Shown here: piece by piece, positions 43,511 through 54,915 of the stretch | Position numbering within the stretch: position 1 is the first letter of the stretch | How the letters are laid out: each line of letters starts with the position of its first letter | Assembly: GCA_017311185.1 (NCBI GenBank) | Contig: JAESUZ010003499.1 | Coordinates: 558,001-622,000, forward strand | Direction of reading: 5' to 3' | From: Proteles cristata cristata | Lineage: Eukaryota > Chordata > Mammalia > Carnivora > Hyaenidae | Length of the DNA: 64,000 nucleotides | The notes under the pieces: generated by a model | Seen by the model: only the letters and a program-made list of their open reading frames with translations | Databases searched by the model: none | Told to the model about the DNA's origin: nothing | Position numbers and translations under genes: made by a program

Positions 43511-45765
43511 TCACCCCCCCTGGTGGACGTACCCGGGAGTGCCCGAGCTGCTTTCCCACCGGGCTGCAGAAGCCCAGCCTCCTGGAGCCTCACGGGCCTC
43601 ATCTGTAAAATGGGATGGCTTTCCGCCCCTGTGAGGCTTCAGGGGCTGCTCAGCAGATGGCAACCGCTCGCCGGCCTTTCGAGTCCTGGGGTAAGGGTGG
43701 GGGCGGGACATGAGGGTCTTTTTGCCTGGTCTGTCCCGTGACACATCTCTCCCCAGCCACAGAGTCACCCGAGGCGGATTCGGGGGGGTGGTTCCTCCTG
43801 GGTCCGCCTCCCCATTAACTCTGAAAAGCAGCTGCAGCTGCTGACTTGTGTTTGCTCGCAAAGCAAAAGAGATTCTAACCTGATGTTTGTGACCAAGGGT
43901 ATCTGGTATCATCACAAGTATCTCCGGAGGCCTCCCTGTCCCCTCCCCCCCCCCATTTGCTCTCCATCCATTAAAATGAGTAAATCAAGGAAGAAAAGCC
44001 ACCTCTTTATATCAATAGATGTAGGAGGAAACGCTTGATAAAATTTAGCAGCCCTCCCCGTCCCCCCAAGAAAACCTCTAAGGAAAATAGAAGTAAACGT
44101 CCCACGTGCTAAGGACGGGTTTTCACCTGCAGCCTCGGTAGCTAGGGCCCCCGATGCAAACCAGGTCCCGCCAGTCAGAGGTCCTCGCTTACGATTTGGA
44201 AGGTAGAAGCGAGCAGAGCCCATCTTCTGCCCTTCTGGTGAATTTCTCTGGTGGCAAGAGGGGTCGCCGAGGAGGGGTGTCTTGCAGCCGCTTCCTGTAC
44301 CAGCTCCCTGGGGTGGCAGCAGTCGGGGTGTCTTGACCCCTATTTTCTGGCCCCTGGACTGCACTTAAGGGGTGAGCTCCCAGAGCCTCGGGCGGTGGCA
44401 GCTTCCCGGGTGGGTCAGCTCTGCAGTGTCCTAGCTATGAGGCCTTGCAGCAGCCATCCCCTGAGCACTCCATTCCCTGCATTCAATCCTTCCTGCTGGA
44501 AATACCTAAGCACCTGCCAGGTGCTTGGCCCAGAGCGCCGCGCGGCGTAAGTGCGGGGCGAGCGCGGTCGCTGTAACGACGACAAGGCCGTGCGCGCGCT
44601 GGGACAGCCTGGTCATGGCCTCGCAAGGCTTGTTCTTGCCTGTTTTATAAGACACGCGGTGGCCACGTGCTCACGGTCCTTTGTCGCTCGGCAGACACGC
44701 GCGGTTGCCCAGTGTGTGCCCTGCGCTGCGCTGGGGCAGGCGCGCAGAGGAGAGCGAGACACCTCTCGACGCGCAGAGGTCCACGAGCGTCTTGCGGGGG
44801 CGCGGGGGAGGTGGCTAGCTCTGCCTGGAGCTGGAGTGTGCCTCCCAGAAGAGGTGAGAGGTAAACGGGGTCGTAAAGGACGAGCGGGGAGAGGGTAGGA
44901 CGCACAGCGTGCGCAGAGGCTCAGAGGACACCGTGCGGCCCAGTCTGTCGTGCGTTTGCAGCTCTGGCTGGGGCGGGGTGGGGGGGGGGGGTCCTGGGGG
45001 CTGGGCCAGGTGACTGTGGAGTGTGGGGCCCTGCGGGGAAGAGCTGGGGCTTCATCCGGCGGAGGGTCTGCGGGAGCTGAGGGTTCACGGGGCCACGGTG
45101 TCCCCAGGGTCTGCGCTGAGTGTCGTTCAGGGACTGTTTGGGGAACGAGCAGGAGCCGCACAGCCGGCAAAGGCTGGCCCTACAGGGACCGGAGGGGAGA
45201 CGACGGCCCCTTCTGGCGGTGCCGCCGACCGTGCCCAGCTTCCGGCGGCAGGGCCCCGGCCGACTCTGCTCCCGGGAGCTCCCAGGCTCCCACTTGGCGT
45301 TTCGTTTCTCTTTCCTGAGCGCCCCACGCAGCTGTTCACGTTCTCCCAGGAACCACCACCAGGTGGCGACATTGGCCACACTACAGCACCGGCCCCTCTC
45401 GCCCCCTGGCGGCCAGGAGCGCACCGGGCGGAGGTCCCGTGGAGCGTGGGGTGGGGGGGAGGGGGGGAGGAGGAAGGATAAAGTCACAGGGTCCAGGGCA
45501 CTGGGTGTACAAATGGGGAAACCGAGGCCCCGAGAGGGGAAGTGGGTTGCTGAAAACACGTGCACAGAAGGACATAACCAGGTGTCTCCCACCCCAGGAT
45601 GGGCGTCAGGGAGGGGCTCTGAGCCACAGACGCCTGGAAGCAAAGTGTGGCCCCCTAAGCGTGGGGGTGTCTGTGCACCCACAAAGTCTCAGGACAGCTC
45701 CCCAAATCTGCACGACAAAGGGACAGTGAACACCTCTGGGACATCAGGAAAGGGAGGGACCTTGA
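43511..45765. other. Upstream non-coding region next to the LAMC3 promoter
   Basis: Unique, GC-rich sequence. A short MIR-like piece lies near 43590-43690 and a poly-C stretch near 43940. A second CpG-dense patch spans about 44530-45260 (see findings). No coding exon or repeat of clear family apart from this. Confidence 0.75.
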
Positions 45766-45996
45766 GGGGCGCCTGGGGGGCTCAGTCGGTTGGGCATCCA
45801 ACTTCGGCTCAGGTCATGATCCCACGGTCTGTGGGTTCGAGCCCCACGTCAGGCTCTGTGCTAACAGCTCAGAGCCTGGAGCCTGTTTCGGATTCTGTGT
45901 CTCCTTCTCTCTCTGACCCTCCCCTGCTCACGCTCTCTCTCTCTCTCTCTCTCTCTCTCAGAAATAAATAAAACATTAAAAAAATTTTTTTTTTAA
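45766..45996 (+). repeat. Felid tRNA-Lys SINE, older subfamily with young-type tail
   Basis: GGGGCGCCTGGGGGGCTCAG start, AGAAATAAATAAAACATTAA tail. Flanks AAAGGGAGGGACCTTGAG/AAAGGGACCTTGAA. Confidence 0.94.
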
Positions 45997-47199
45997 GGAA
46001 AGGGACCTTGAACGAGCAGAGCTGTGGACATCGCCATTTGGGACAGTAAGAGGCACACTGCCAACTGTCCATCAAGAGGAGGCTCTGAGTGTCACCTCCC
46101 AGCAGGCTCACCATGACCCAGTAAAGACCCTGCCACCGGGGGCCCCTCTGCACACATGTGACTGGAAAACGGGCCTTTGCAGGCCATGGAAGCTATGGGC
46201 CTCGTGGCCTCAGTTTCCCTACAGCTAGAGCTGTAAGGCCCAACCCCATAATCTGCCCATGGTCCTAACCCCTTGTCCTAGTGGTGGCAGCGAGCCTGGG
46301 AAGGAGTCCATCCTTTAGGAAGATGGATAGGGTGGAATCCAGGGGGCCAGCATGGAGGTGGTGTGGGAGGAAGGGCCAGTATCTGCATGTGGCTATGGGG
46401 GGTGTGCCTAGGCTGGGGACCTCCGCAGAGGCCTGGCCTCCTGCCTAGAGCAGTGAGTAACGACGGCGGACTCCCCCCCTGCAGTCCACCTACCAAGGGT
46501 TAAAACCTTCCAGGCAAAGAAAGGAAGGAGAAAACTGCTGTCCTGATTTGCTTAATGAACGTTAATTAAAAAGACAGAAGATAGCAGATTCCTTCAGGAT
46601 AAAGATGAAAGGCCTGTTAATTAAATCTGGGGAGATGGGGCCCGGGACCAGCTCCACAGCCTCCCTGGAGTCCAGGATTGGGGCGCTAGAGGCCCCGATA
46701 GTCACTCGGGTGGGCCCCGCTCCTCTGGGGTGCCTCGTTTTCCCTGTCCAGACAGCAAGAGCACTGGCCGAGGTGGTTTCCCCTGACACCCTGTCTGGCT
46801 CCAAGGCTCTGGAAGTCTGTGCTCTCTGCACGCCTGGACCTCAGTCTTCCCTTATGTTAAATAGGGAGACTCTACTTGCTCAGCAGATAAGCAGACAAGA
46901 CATGAAATCAGAATTGGGGACCTGCCGGGGAATTCAAGGACTGGCACGAGCCGGGCCCCCCGGACCCGGCTGGCAGGCCCAAGCCCATCTGTTTGCACTG
47001 CAACCACCCTCCTGGGGCACCATCCTGTCCCTCTGAGCAAGGACACGGTGGCCATCACAGAGGCTTCCCGGGGGCTGGGCCCAGGTAAGTGTGAACAGGG
47101 AAACTGAGGCTCAGTCAGAGGCAGTCCCTTGCCCAAGTCAGTGACAGAACCTGGATTCCAACCCCAGTATCCCCGGCTCTAGAACCTATGCTCTTGTCT

Positions 47200-48060
47200 C
47201 CTTGACTGAGGCTTCATTCATTAATTCATTCCTTTAGGGAGCATCTGTGCTGGGCACTGGGGTTGCCGGGTACGGGGAGTGGGTGGTCCATAAACTCATG
47301 CGGCGTCCTGGGGGATTAGGGAGACAGACAGTGACCCAGGAAACAAACTGATGCATTAGGTAGTGACAGGTCACGGCAAGAGCCGCAAAGGAAATAGATG
47401 AGGGGGTGCAATGAACTCTAAACGCGGATGAGTTTAGTTTGGGCAATCACAGGAGGCTCCTCGAAGGCGGTGACAGATCTGCAGAGACCTGCAAGATGGG
47501 AAGGGGGGGGTGGGAAGGGAGGGCTCCCACTGATGGGAGCTGACAGGGGGCCCCTTAGCTGTCACCCTCATGGACCATCCTCTCCCTGGAGTTAACAAGT
47601 TCAGACAGGCCGAGGGACATGTCACCACTCAGTCTCACCACCGCTGCTGAGCCCCGTCAGAGCAGGCCTGAGCCCAGGACGGGTCGGCCCCGGGAAGCCC
47701 TTCAAATGGAGGGGGCCCAGAAGGACAAAGAATGCCCCCATCTGGGTGGTTTGGGGACCAGAGTCTGGGCTACCGAGGCCAAGCCCTGGGGACGGAATGA
47801 TGGCCACACTGTCCTTGCATTTGGGGGACCCAGATGATAAGCTGGTGATTATAACCCAGAAGCCCTGAGGGGGGAGGTGGGTGTAAAGAAGATAATGCTC
47901 GCCCCAGCCTGGAAAGGCCAGGAAGTCTTTCTGGAGGAGGTGGGGTCAGCAGAGAGCTGGAGAGGAGCTGGCCAGGACGTTGGGGATGAGCATTCCAGGA
48001 GAGGGAACAGAAGGTGAAAGGCTCAGAGGCAGAACGGTGACAGACTTAAGGAAGCTCTGT
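47200..48060 (+). repeat. L2-like remnants
   Basis: CATTCATTAATTCATTCCTT, GAGCATCTGTGCTGGGCACT, then about 600 bp later GGAGGAGGTGGGGTCAGCAG and AGCATTCCAGGAGAGGGAAC. Fragmented. Confidence 0.45.
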
Positions 48061-49109
48061 GGCCGGAGGTGGGAGTTTGGGAAGAGGCGGGGGTGGGGGG
48101 CGCGAAGGCAGAGGTGGGAGCCGGGGTGGGGGGCACAGTGTGTCCGGCTGAAGAGCCCCACTGCCCCTGGGGGCTGCTGGCGACTGTGGGGACGTTTCCA
48201 CAGAGAGGGGACGGAGCAGGTTTGGTTCTGGAAAGCGCTCCCTGGCTGCTGCAGGTCCTATAGCACAGGCTGCAGGGGTGGGCTCGGGCAGTCTGGAAGC
48301 TTCTATAGGAGCCAGGGAGAGAGGGCAGTGGCCTGGACAAGGTCCCGGGGAGGAAAACCACCCATTGGACTGGAAGAGGGTCTCTGGCTGGGCCACCTGG
48401 GGGCGGGTGCTGTCCTGAAACAGGGACACAGGCCGAGGAGAGGTCCAGGGAGACGGGAAGGTCAATGTTAGGTACTGACGGCATCGGTCCTGGAGATCAT
48501 CTGAGAGATGTCTCCAAGACGCCCCAGACTCTTCTCCCTGCTTGGCCCCTCCCTTGCTGTGTGTCCTCAGGCAAGTCCCTTTCCCTCTCTGGGCCTCAGC
48601 ATCCCCACCTGTATGCTAGAAGGTGGCATAGAATGGCTCCCGAGGCCTGTCTGCAGTGGCTTCCCCTCCCTAAACCTCTCCCGGGGGTCCAGGCTGCTCC
48701 CTCCCTGGTGAGAGCCTCACCCCTAGACTCAGCCTCTGGCCCCTGCTAGGCTGCCTCCTACTTCCTCCGGGCACACAGGGTCTAGGACAGCCACCCGTGG
48801 GCCCGGGACTCCTTGAGGAAATGCCCTTGGCCAGGTCCACACAGCCTGGGCCTGCCGTACCCAGGCCCCGCCCACACGCAGCTGAAGTGTGTGATGTGGG
48901 GTCCGGCCGGGGGCACCGGGGCCGTGGAACCCACCCTGGGGGTGAGCATCCAAGCTGCCCCCAGTGCCTACCCCTACCCCGCACTGGGGATCCCTTGAGG
49001 GTCGACAGGGAGGGGTGTGACTCACCCCCTGGGCAGGTGGGAGATTGGGTGCTCGCGAAATGTCCAGTGAATGAATGGATGATGAATGAAAGGTAAATGC
49101 GTACATAGT

Positions 49110-49440
49110 AAGTGAAGAAAGGGCACACCCCTGCCACCCTCTCCCACTGGCCACCCCGGCCTTTCCCGTGCACTCCCACCACAGGGCTTTTGCACATGCT
49201 GTGCCTTACGCCTGGAGCCCTGTTCCGGAGATCTGTGCATCCCTCCCTGCCCCGGGGCCCCTGTATGAAGAGGCTGTCCCAGCTCCCCGACCGTCCCCCG
49301 TGCTCCCTGCCTAGGCACACCGTGTCGTTTCCTCCCTCACCTCTGCCACGCCCGACGCGCCCTGTCTGTACTTGCTTGTTTTCCTCTGGTCTGTCTCCTC
49401 CATCAGACTGTGAGCTCCCCGAGGGTGGGGGCCGTGCTGC
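49110..49440. repeat. L2-like remnant
   Basis: CAGGGCTTTTGCACATGCTG, TTTTCCTCTGGTCTGTCTCC and AGACTGTGAGCTCCCCGAGG are L2-type motifs. Orientation was not established. Confidence 0.5.
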
Positions 49441-50070
49441 CCGCCCCACCCCTGCCCAGGGCCAGCAGGTACGTGTCTGGGATGTCACACTCCACGGAGT
49501 GTCCACAGGCCGCAAAGCAGCAGGAGCAGGGCTCTCCCTCGGCAGAGTGACCGGCTCTGTGCACACTCGGGGCCTCACCAGCCTTCTCACTGCAGGGAAC
49601 CTGCCACCAAACCTAATTTCATTTCAGACCTTTTTGTGCTGAGGACAAGGAAGCAGCAATTATAAGTCAGCGGCAGAACCCGGCCTCCAGCTGCCCTAGG
49701 GATTCTGAATCAGGGCCGTGAACACCTCTGGGACCACGCTGACACCCCCAGGCCTGAGTTGGACCCCGTCTGTCTCTAGGGCCTGGCCCCACCATGCAGG
49801 GGCTCCCATGGCCCTCGGGTAAAGGCAGCCTCTCAGACTTTAGCTCCTCAAATCCCGAAACTCATTGGCCGGCCTCTTCTAGACACTCAGACATAGCAGA
49901 TCCCCTCCTACCCCAGGACCTTTGCACCTACCTGCCCGTCCATCTGAAATGCTTTCTCCTTCGTCTCACCGGGCTGATTCTTGCTCCTCGTCTTGGCCTC
50001 AGGCTCAGGATAATGTCCCCTTCCTGAGGAAGCCCTCCCTGGTAACCTGCTAGTGATTTTACATCACTTC

Positions 50071-50280
50071 TTTTTTTTTTTTTAATGTTTTATTTACTTC
50101 TAGGAGAGAGAACAGCGTGAGCAGGGAGTCAGAGAGAGAGGGAGTCACAGATTGAAACAGGCTCCAGGCTCTGAGCTGGCAGTCAGCACAGGGCCCGACG
50201 CGGGGCTCGAACCCACGAACCACGAGATCATGACCTGAGTGAAAGTCGGACGCTTAACCGACGAAGCCACCCGGCGCCCC
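50071..50280 (-). repeat. Felid tRNA-Lys SINE, young subfamily
   Basis: Reverse orientation; target-site duplication TTTTACATCACTT on both sides; ends GCCACCCGGCGCCCC with a single missing A. Confidence 0.95.
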
Positions 50281-51522
50281 AATTTTACATCACTTTTAAC
50301 AGTCATTGTTAGTTCCATGTTCCCTGTTCCCACTAGGCTGGCAAGCCCAGAGGACAAGAGTTGTGCAGTTTCCTGCTCTGTTCATGACACACACCCTGAG
50401 CAGGATACACACCAGGGGGTCCCCAAATAGCAGGGGGTCATAGAGGTGAGTGAGCGAGGGAAGGAAAGGGGGTGCGAGGAGGGAGGGAGGATGGGTAGGA
50501 AACAGTCAGGGACAAGGAGAGAGCCATCTGGCTGTGAGGCCCAGGCGCTGGTTGGGCTCCTCTCCCAGCGTGCGGGCCCTTTAAGGGGGTGAAGGCCAAG
50601 GGCAGGGAAGAGGCTGGCAGGCCTGCCACGGGACAGTGATCTACTGGTGCGCCTCGCCCTTCACGTGGCTTTATTTTGAAAACGTGAACTTTACAAATGT
50701 CAGGGAAAGGTGGGATTCTCAGCCTGGGACCAGGAGGAGCCGATTAGCATTCCGGGTGCCCGCGCTAATGGGGCTGCGGGAGATTTATGCCGCCTGCTGG
50801 GGCCGATGCTGAGGCCCAGGCAGGAGACTGTACCGCATGAAACGGCAAGGCTGCGAAATCGATGCCTCCCCCAGGAGGACCTGGGCCACCGTGGGGGCGC
50901 CCGGAGGAAGGGAGGCAGGCACAGTAACCCTGCCGGTGGTGGGGGCCCTGGGTGGCGGGGGGGTAGAGGATCCCCATTCGCTGCACCCCAGAAGGAGCGG
51001 CCCCTCATCTCCCCCCTCTATCAGGTCAGGCCCTATCCCCGGCCACTGGGCGACAAAATCATGCTGATTCCTCCTCCCTCTGGGGGAGGGGCGCGCATCA
51101 ATTTGGTAACCCCATGCTAACGATGAAGAGACAGAGGGTCAGAGAAGCCAAGTCACTAGGCCAGACTTGAATCCAATTGTCTCTGACTGTTGGCAGCCTC
51201 CTGGCCCTGCCCTCCCCCACCTTCCCCGGTTTCCGGAACAAACCTCCATTAGGATGGTCCAATTAGAGTTTCCTCCAAGTGCCTATTGAGACCTCTGCAT
51301 GGGCCACGGAGCATGAGACATATGCTGTTCCCTCTGCTGGAACACCCTTCCCTGCTGCACCTGAAACCCGCCTGCCCCGCGGGTTACTGTCTGTGCCCAC
51401 CCACAGCAGGGAAATTCAGGGCTTCAGTGAAGAGAATTCTTTGCAAACCACCCTTTGTGCACCTGCTGGGTCGTGGGGCTGTGTTGGGAGCATTCGGGCT
51501 GCTGTTTGTATCTGGGTGTGAG

Positions 51523-51558
<36 letters not shown>

Positions 51559-52670
51559 TATGTATTGTGTGCACATGTGTGGGTGTGAGTATGTGTACTG
51601 TGCTGTGTGTGTGTATGTGTTGTGTGTTGTGTGCACATGTGTGGGCTGTATGTGTGCTGTGCTGTGTGTGTGTTGTGTGCACATGTGTGTGTGTATGTAT
51701 ACTGTGCTGTGTGTGTGTGTGTGTGTGTGTGTGTGGCAGAACCTGGGCTGGGCACGGGCACAGACAGACCAGGTCTGAAGGCCAAGGGGACGGGGCAGGT
51801 GTGGGGCCCAGGGGCAGGCTGGCTGCAGGCGCAGCGATGTGGGCTGGAGAAGGATCAGTGCCCGGATCAGACTGGGGAGGGAGGCCCCATGGAGGGAGGG
51901 CCCCGGAGCCCCGGGCCAGTGCAGGGCTGTCACAGGCCCCACAGCCTGGCTGGGCTGGGACCCAGCAGGGCTCAGAGCCCACTCTGGGCTGGGGAGACAC
52001 GGAACCGGACAGCATCTGAGGGTTGGCGGGTTTGGGGCCAGTGGCTGGCCACTCGGGGACAGTCCCCAAGGGGCTCAGGAAGAGGCCCCGTAGATCACTG
52101 CAATCATGGGGTGCAGGAGTCCGCACAAGATGGAGGCCCCCGAGTGGCCGGGGGCGGGGGGGAGACTTGAAGCCAGTCCCCAAGCCTCTCCCTCCAACTG
52201 TGTCCTCCCGCGGCCTGGGCCCTGTTGCTCAGAAGAGCCAGGGGCCTGGGGCACAGGCCCCAGCCACCGAGTCCTTCTGTCACTGCCACAACAGGGCCTT
52301 GCTGAGGGCAGGGACGCGCTCTGCCAGTTCTGGAAACCCCTCGCACCCTAAGTGTGTGGAGTGCACGCCCCGCCCTGCACCCCGAGATGTGTGCAGAGCG
52401 CCCCTTCGTCTTCAAAGCCACCCCTGCCGTCAGATGCGGAGGCCAGGCTCAGGCCCGGGTGACCTGCCTGGGGCCCCTGGGGCTCAGAGGGGTGGGGGAA
52501 CGCAGAGCGGAAGCATGGGGGGCCCGTGGGAGAGCCCTCAAAGGGGCCGGAGGCTCGGGCTCGGGTCCTGAGTAGGGACGCCGTGGCCCCGTGATGGACA
52601 GAGGACGGGCTGGGAAGCCTGCCAGCGGAGGCTCCTAAATAACAGGGAGTGACCGGCGCGTCTGCTTCCT
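50281..52670. other. Non-coding region
   Basis: Unique, with a candidate conserved stretch at 50640-50800, an MIR-like stretch near 51100-51180 and a compound TG repeat at 51524-51735. From 51740 to 52670 GC-rich sequence without a recognised feature. Confidence 0.7.
51524..51735 (+). repeat. Compound (TG)n tract
   Basis: Pure (GT) at 51524-51558 and again at 51708-51735, joined by GTGTGCACATGTGTG-type variants. Produces spurious ORFs rich in Cys-Val or Thr-His. Confidence 0.95.
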
Positions 52671-52779
52671 GTCCCAGCCAGGGGACAGGCTCTGCCTTCA
52701 TATTGCGTGATCGATGGGCCTAATATGGGACTGGAGACGGCGGGCTGGCAGCCCCTGCCCGGCCTGCCGGCTGCCATTT

Positions 52780-52970
52780 GCCCATATATTTATTTATTTA
52801 TGCATTCTCCTCCATGGCAAAAGCCCAAAGACAATAAAAGAAATTGAATTGCATATCAGATGGGACATCAGAGGGAGATACGGCCATAAATCGCGTCGTA
52901 TTTATTCCATAAATATCAGCACCTCCCGAGTAGCCAGTGCCCGTTATGAAGTTATAATCAGGAATCTGGT
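52780..52970 (+). promoter_or_regulatory. AT-rich island with homeobox-like motifs (candidate element)
   Basis: A repeat-free AT-rich stretch inside GC-rich surroundings. It holds several CDX/HOX-type words: CCATATATTTATTTATTTAT near 52783, GGCCATAAATC near 52883 and TATTTATTCCATAAATATC near 52900. Function is inferred from sequence words alone. Confidence 0.35.
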
Positions 52971-54600
52971 CCCGCGATGCTCACCACCGGCCCCTCCCCC
53001 AGTAGACAAACAGGCTGGGTCCCCCCCAAATAAATAATTGCTTTCTCCGGCCACCTGCCCCCGACCGAGGCGGGCATCTGCGTACCCGGGTCGGGGAGGG
53101 GGGGAGGGGGGCTGCCTCTGCCCCCAGCAAGGAACAGGGTCTATGGGAAAGGGCAGGAGGCGCTGGCTCAACAGTGTGCCCAGGCCTGGGTGGGGGGTAA
53201 GGGGGTGGGAAGGGGAGTAAGCTCCTCCAGGCCCTCTGCCCCCCTCCCCCTGCCTCTCTCCCCCTGCCCACCTGCTTGGAGCCCTCTTTCCTCTCTCTAG
53301 GCCGGTTTTTACCAAGCGATAATTTACATTCGGGAAAATGCACTCCTAAGTGTATGGCTTGTTGAATGCACGCACATGTTCCCTCGTGGGCTACGGGCAC
53401 TCGTCCGTCGGAAGCTGCCCTTCCGTCACCTCAGGTCATCGAGAATTTCGGAGGCCTGCAATCGTGTCATCTGTGATGTGTCGCGTCTGTTTTCTCGTTT
53501 GTCTGATGTTCACGTATATGAGATCCATCCGCGCCACTGTGTGTCGGGGGTTCCTTCCTGATCGCTGCTGAGCGGTATTCCACGTGTGACCACGCCACTG
53601 TTTGTTCAGCCGTTCTCCGGTGGCTGGACGTTTGGGCTCTTTCTAAGCTGCCATGGGTGTCCTTGGGTGTGTCTTTGTGTGAATACAAGCGCTCGTTGCT
53701 TGAGTAGATGCCTGGGAGAGGAATCGTGGGGTCTTAGGGTACATGTACACTGAGCACAAAGTGCCACGCACACCTTCAAAGCGGGTGTGTGCCCACAGCA
53801 GCGGCTGTGAGTTCCGGTTGCTACAGGTTTGTGCCTACACTTGCCTTCGTCTCGTCTTGAATTTTGGCCATCCTGACGGCTCTGTACTGAGATCTCTTTG
53901 TGGTCTTAGTTTGCCGTTTCCACCACCGCCTCTTCCCTAGATGACTGCATTGGCGTCCACCCGGGCTCCCTGGCTGGTTCCTGCCCCCTGCAGCGCACCC
54001 TGCAACCAGCCTCCAGGGGGGACCCCCGTCTTGTCTGGTCAAGGCCCGTCTCCACTGGAAACCCTCCCGTGGCTCCCGGCTCGCTGAGACTAAAAGTTGA
54101 GGTTCCAATGGACTCCCCCAGCACCCCCTCCACACAGTGCCCCTCTCCCTGCCTCCAGACCCCTGTGTCACCTTCTCAGGGCCACCTGCACCCACCCTTG
54201 ATGTCAGCCCTCTGCCGACTGGACCGGTATTCCGTTCCCTATTCCATCCCTGGGACCTGGATCAGTTCCTGGCACAGAACAGAGGCTCGACCAGTGTTGG
54301 CTGAACAATTGAAACGTCTCTCGTGGGTCTTACCAGCTCCTTCCCAGCCCCAAGTCTTCTTGTGCCCTTGAACTCCTCTCCTCTAGTGTTTAGGGATGGT
54401 CGAAATATCCCACCTTGAAGGGTGGCTGACGGGGGGCTCCGTCCAAGCTGAGTGCGCAGCACCCCTCCCGGGGAGGGAAGCGGCTGGTGGGGATCCCCCT
54501 CCCCACCTCTGCCTGGGTCCTCAGGTACCCTGGAGATGGGACGGCCCTGGGCAAACCTCGGCTCTGCCCGCCTCCCCATGCCACTGGCCTCCCTCATCGA
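52971..54600. other. Non-coding region with an inverted L1 remnant
   Basis: 52971-53300 is GC-rich, unique. 53310-53910 is L1-derived. 53911-54600 is unique or L2-like with no clear feature. Confidence 0.7.
53310..53910 (-). repeat. LINE-1 3' region in reverse orientation
   Basis: Order of wording (GCACGCACATGTTCCC, later GCGGTATTCCACGTGTGACC, GGCTGGACGTTTGGGCTCTT, TGCCTGGGAGAGGAATCGTG and TTTTGGCCATCCTGACGGCT) is the complement of an old L1 3' end. CpG-rich and diverged. Confidence 0.6.
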
Positions 54601-54615
54601 CCAGCAAGAATCTTT

Positions 54616-54915
54616 CCTTTCCTTTCCTTTGGCTGATAACTGGAGCAGGGGAGGAAGACCCGATTTATTTGGTAGCAAATAAACAGCCGCTATGATAACG
54701 TTGGGGAGAGAAAGTTTAAAGGAGGAAAAATACCTTGGGTAATGCCATCTCCTGCGTCTTTATATTCGGAAATGGATCGTTCTGGACGCAGGCAGAAGGC
54801 CTGATTTAATATCCTCATGGAAAATACTGCACCTGATCCAATTACCACGGGAATTTTGATACAGTCAGCAGTCAAGATGAAAGATTCAGAGGCGCTCAGC
54901 ACAGGAGTAAACACA
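54616..54915 (+). promoter_or_regulatory. Repeat-free AT-rich block (candidate element)
   Basis: Contains AAATAAACAGCCGC near 54678 (forkhead-like), several A/T-rich words and no SINE/LINE resemblance. Function is not demonstrated. Confidence 0.3.

Larger units (their letters stand above)
45997..50070. other. Non-coding region with L2/MIR remnants
   Basis: Mostly unique sequence. It includes an AT-rich island at 46530-46640, L2-like material around 47200-47350 and 47930-48060, and a GC-rich part at 48060-49100. L2-like sequence is present again at 49110-49440. I see no exon. Confidence 0.7.

Noticed and set aside
42866..43741. 291-codon plus-strand frame opposite LAMC3 exon 1
   Set aside because: CpG-island sequence is stop-poor on every strand. 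The amino acids are Ala/Arg/Pro-rich with no recognisable domain, and the antisense frame carries the clear LAMC3 exon.
48670..49590. 306-codon minus-strand frame upstream of LAMC3
   Set aside because: Spans GC-rich and L2-like sequence; no conserved domain visible and no support for a second gene.
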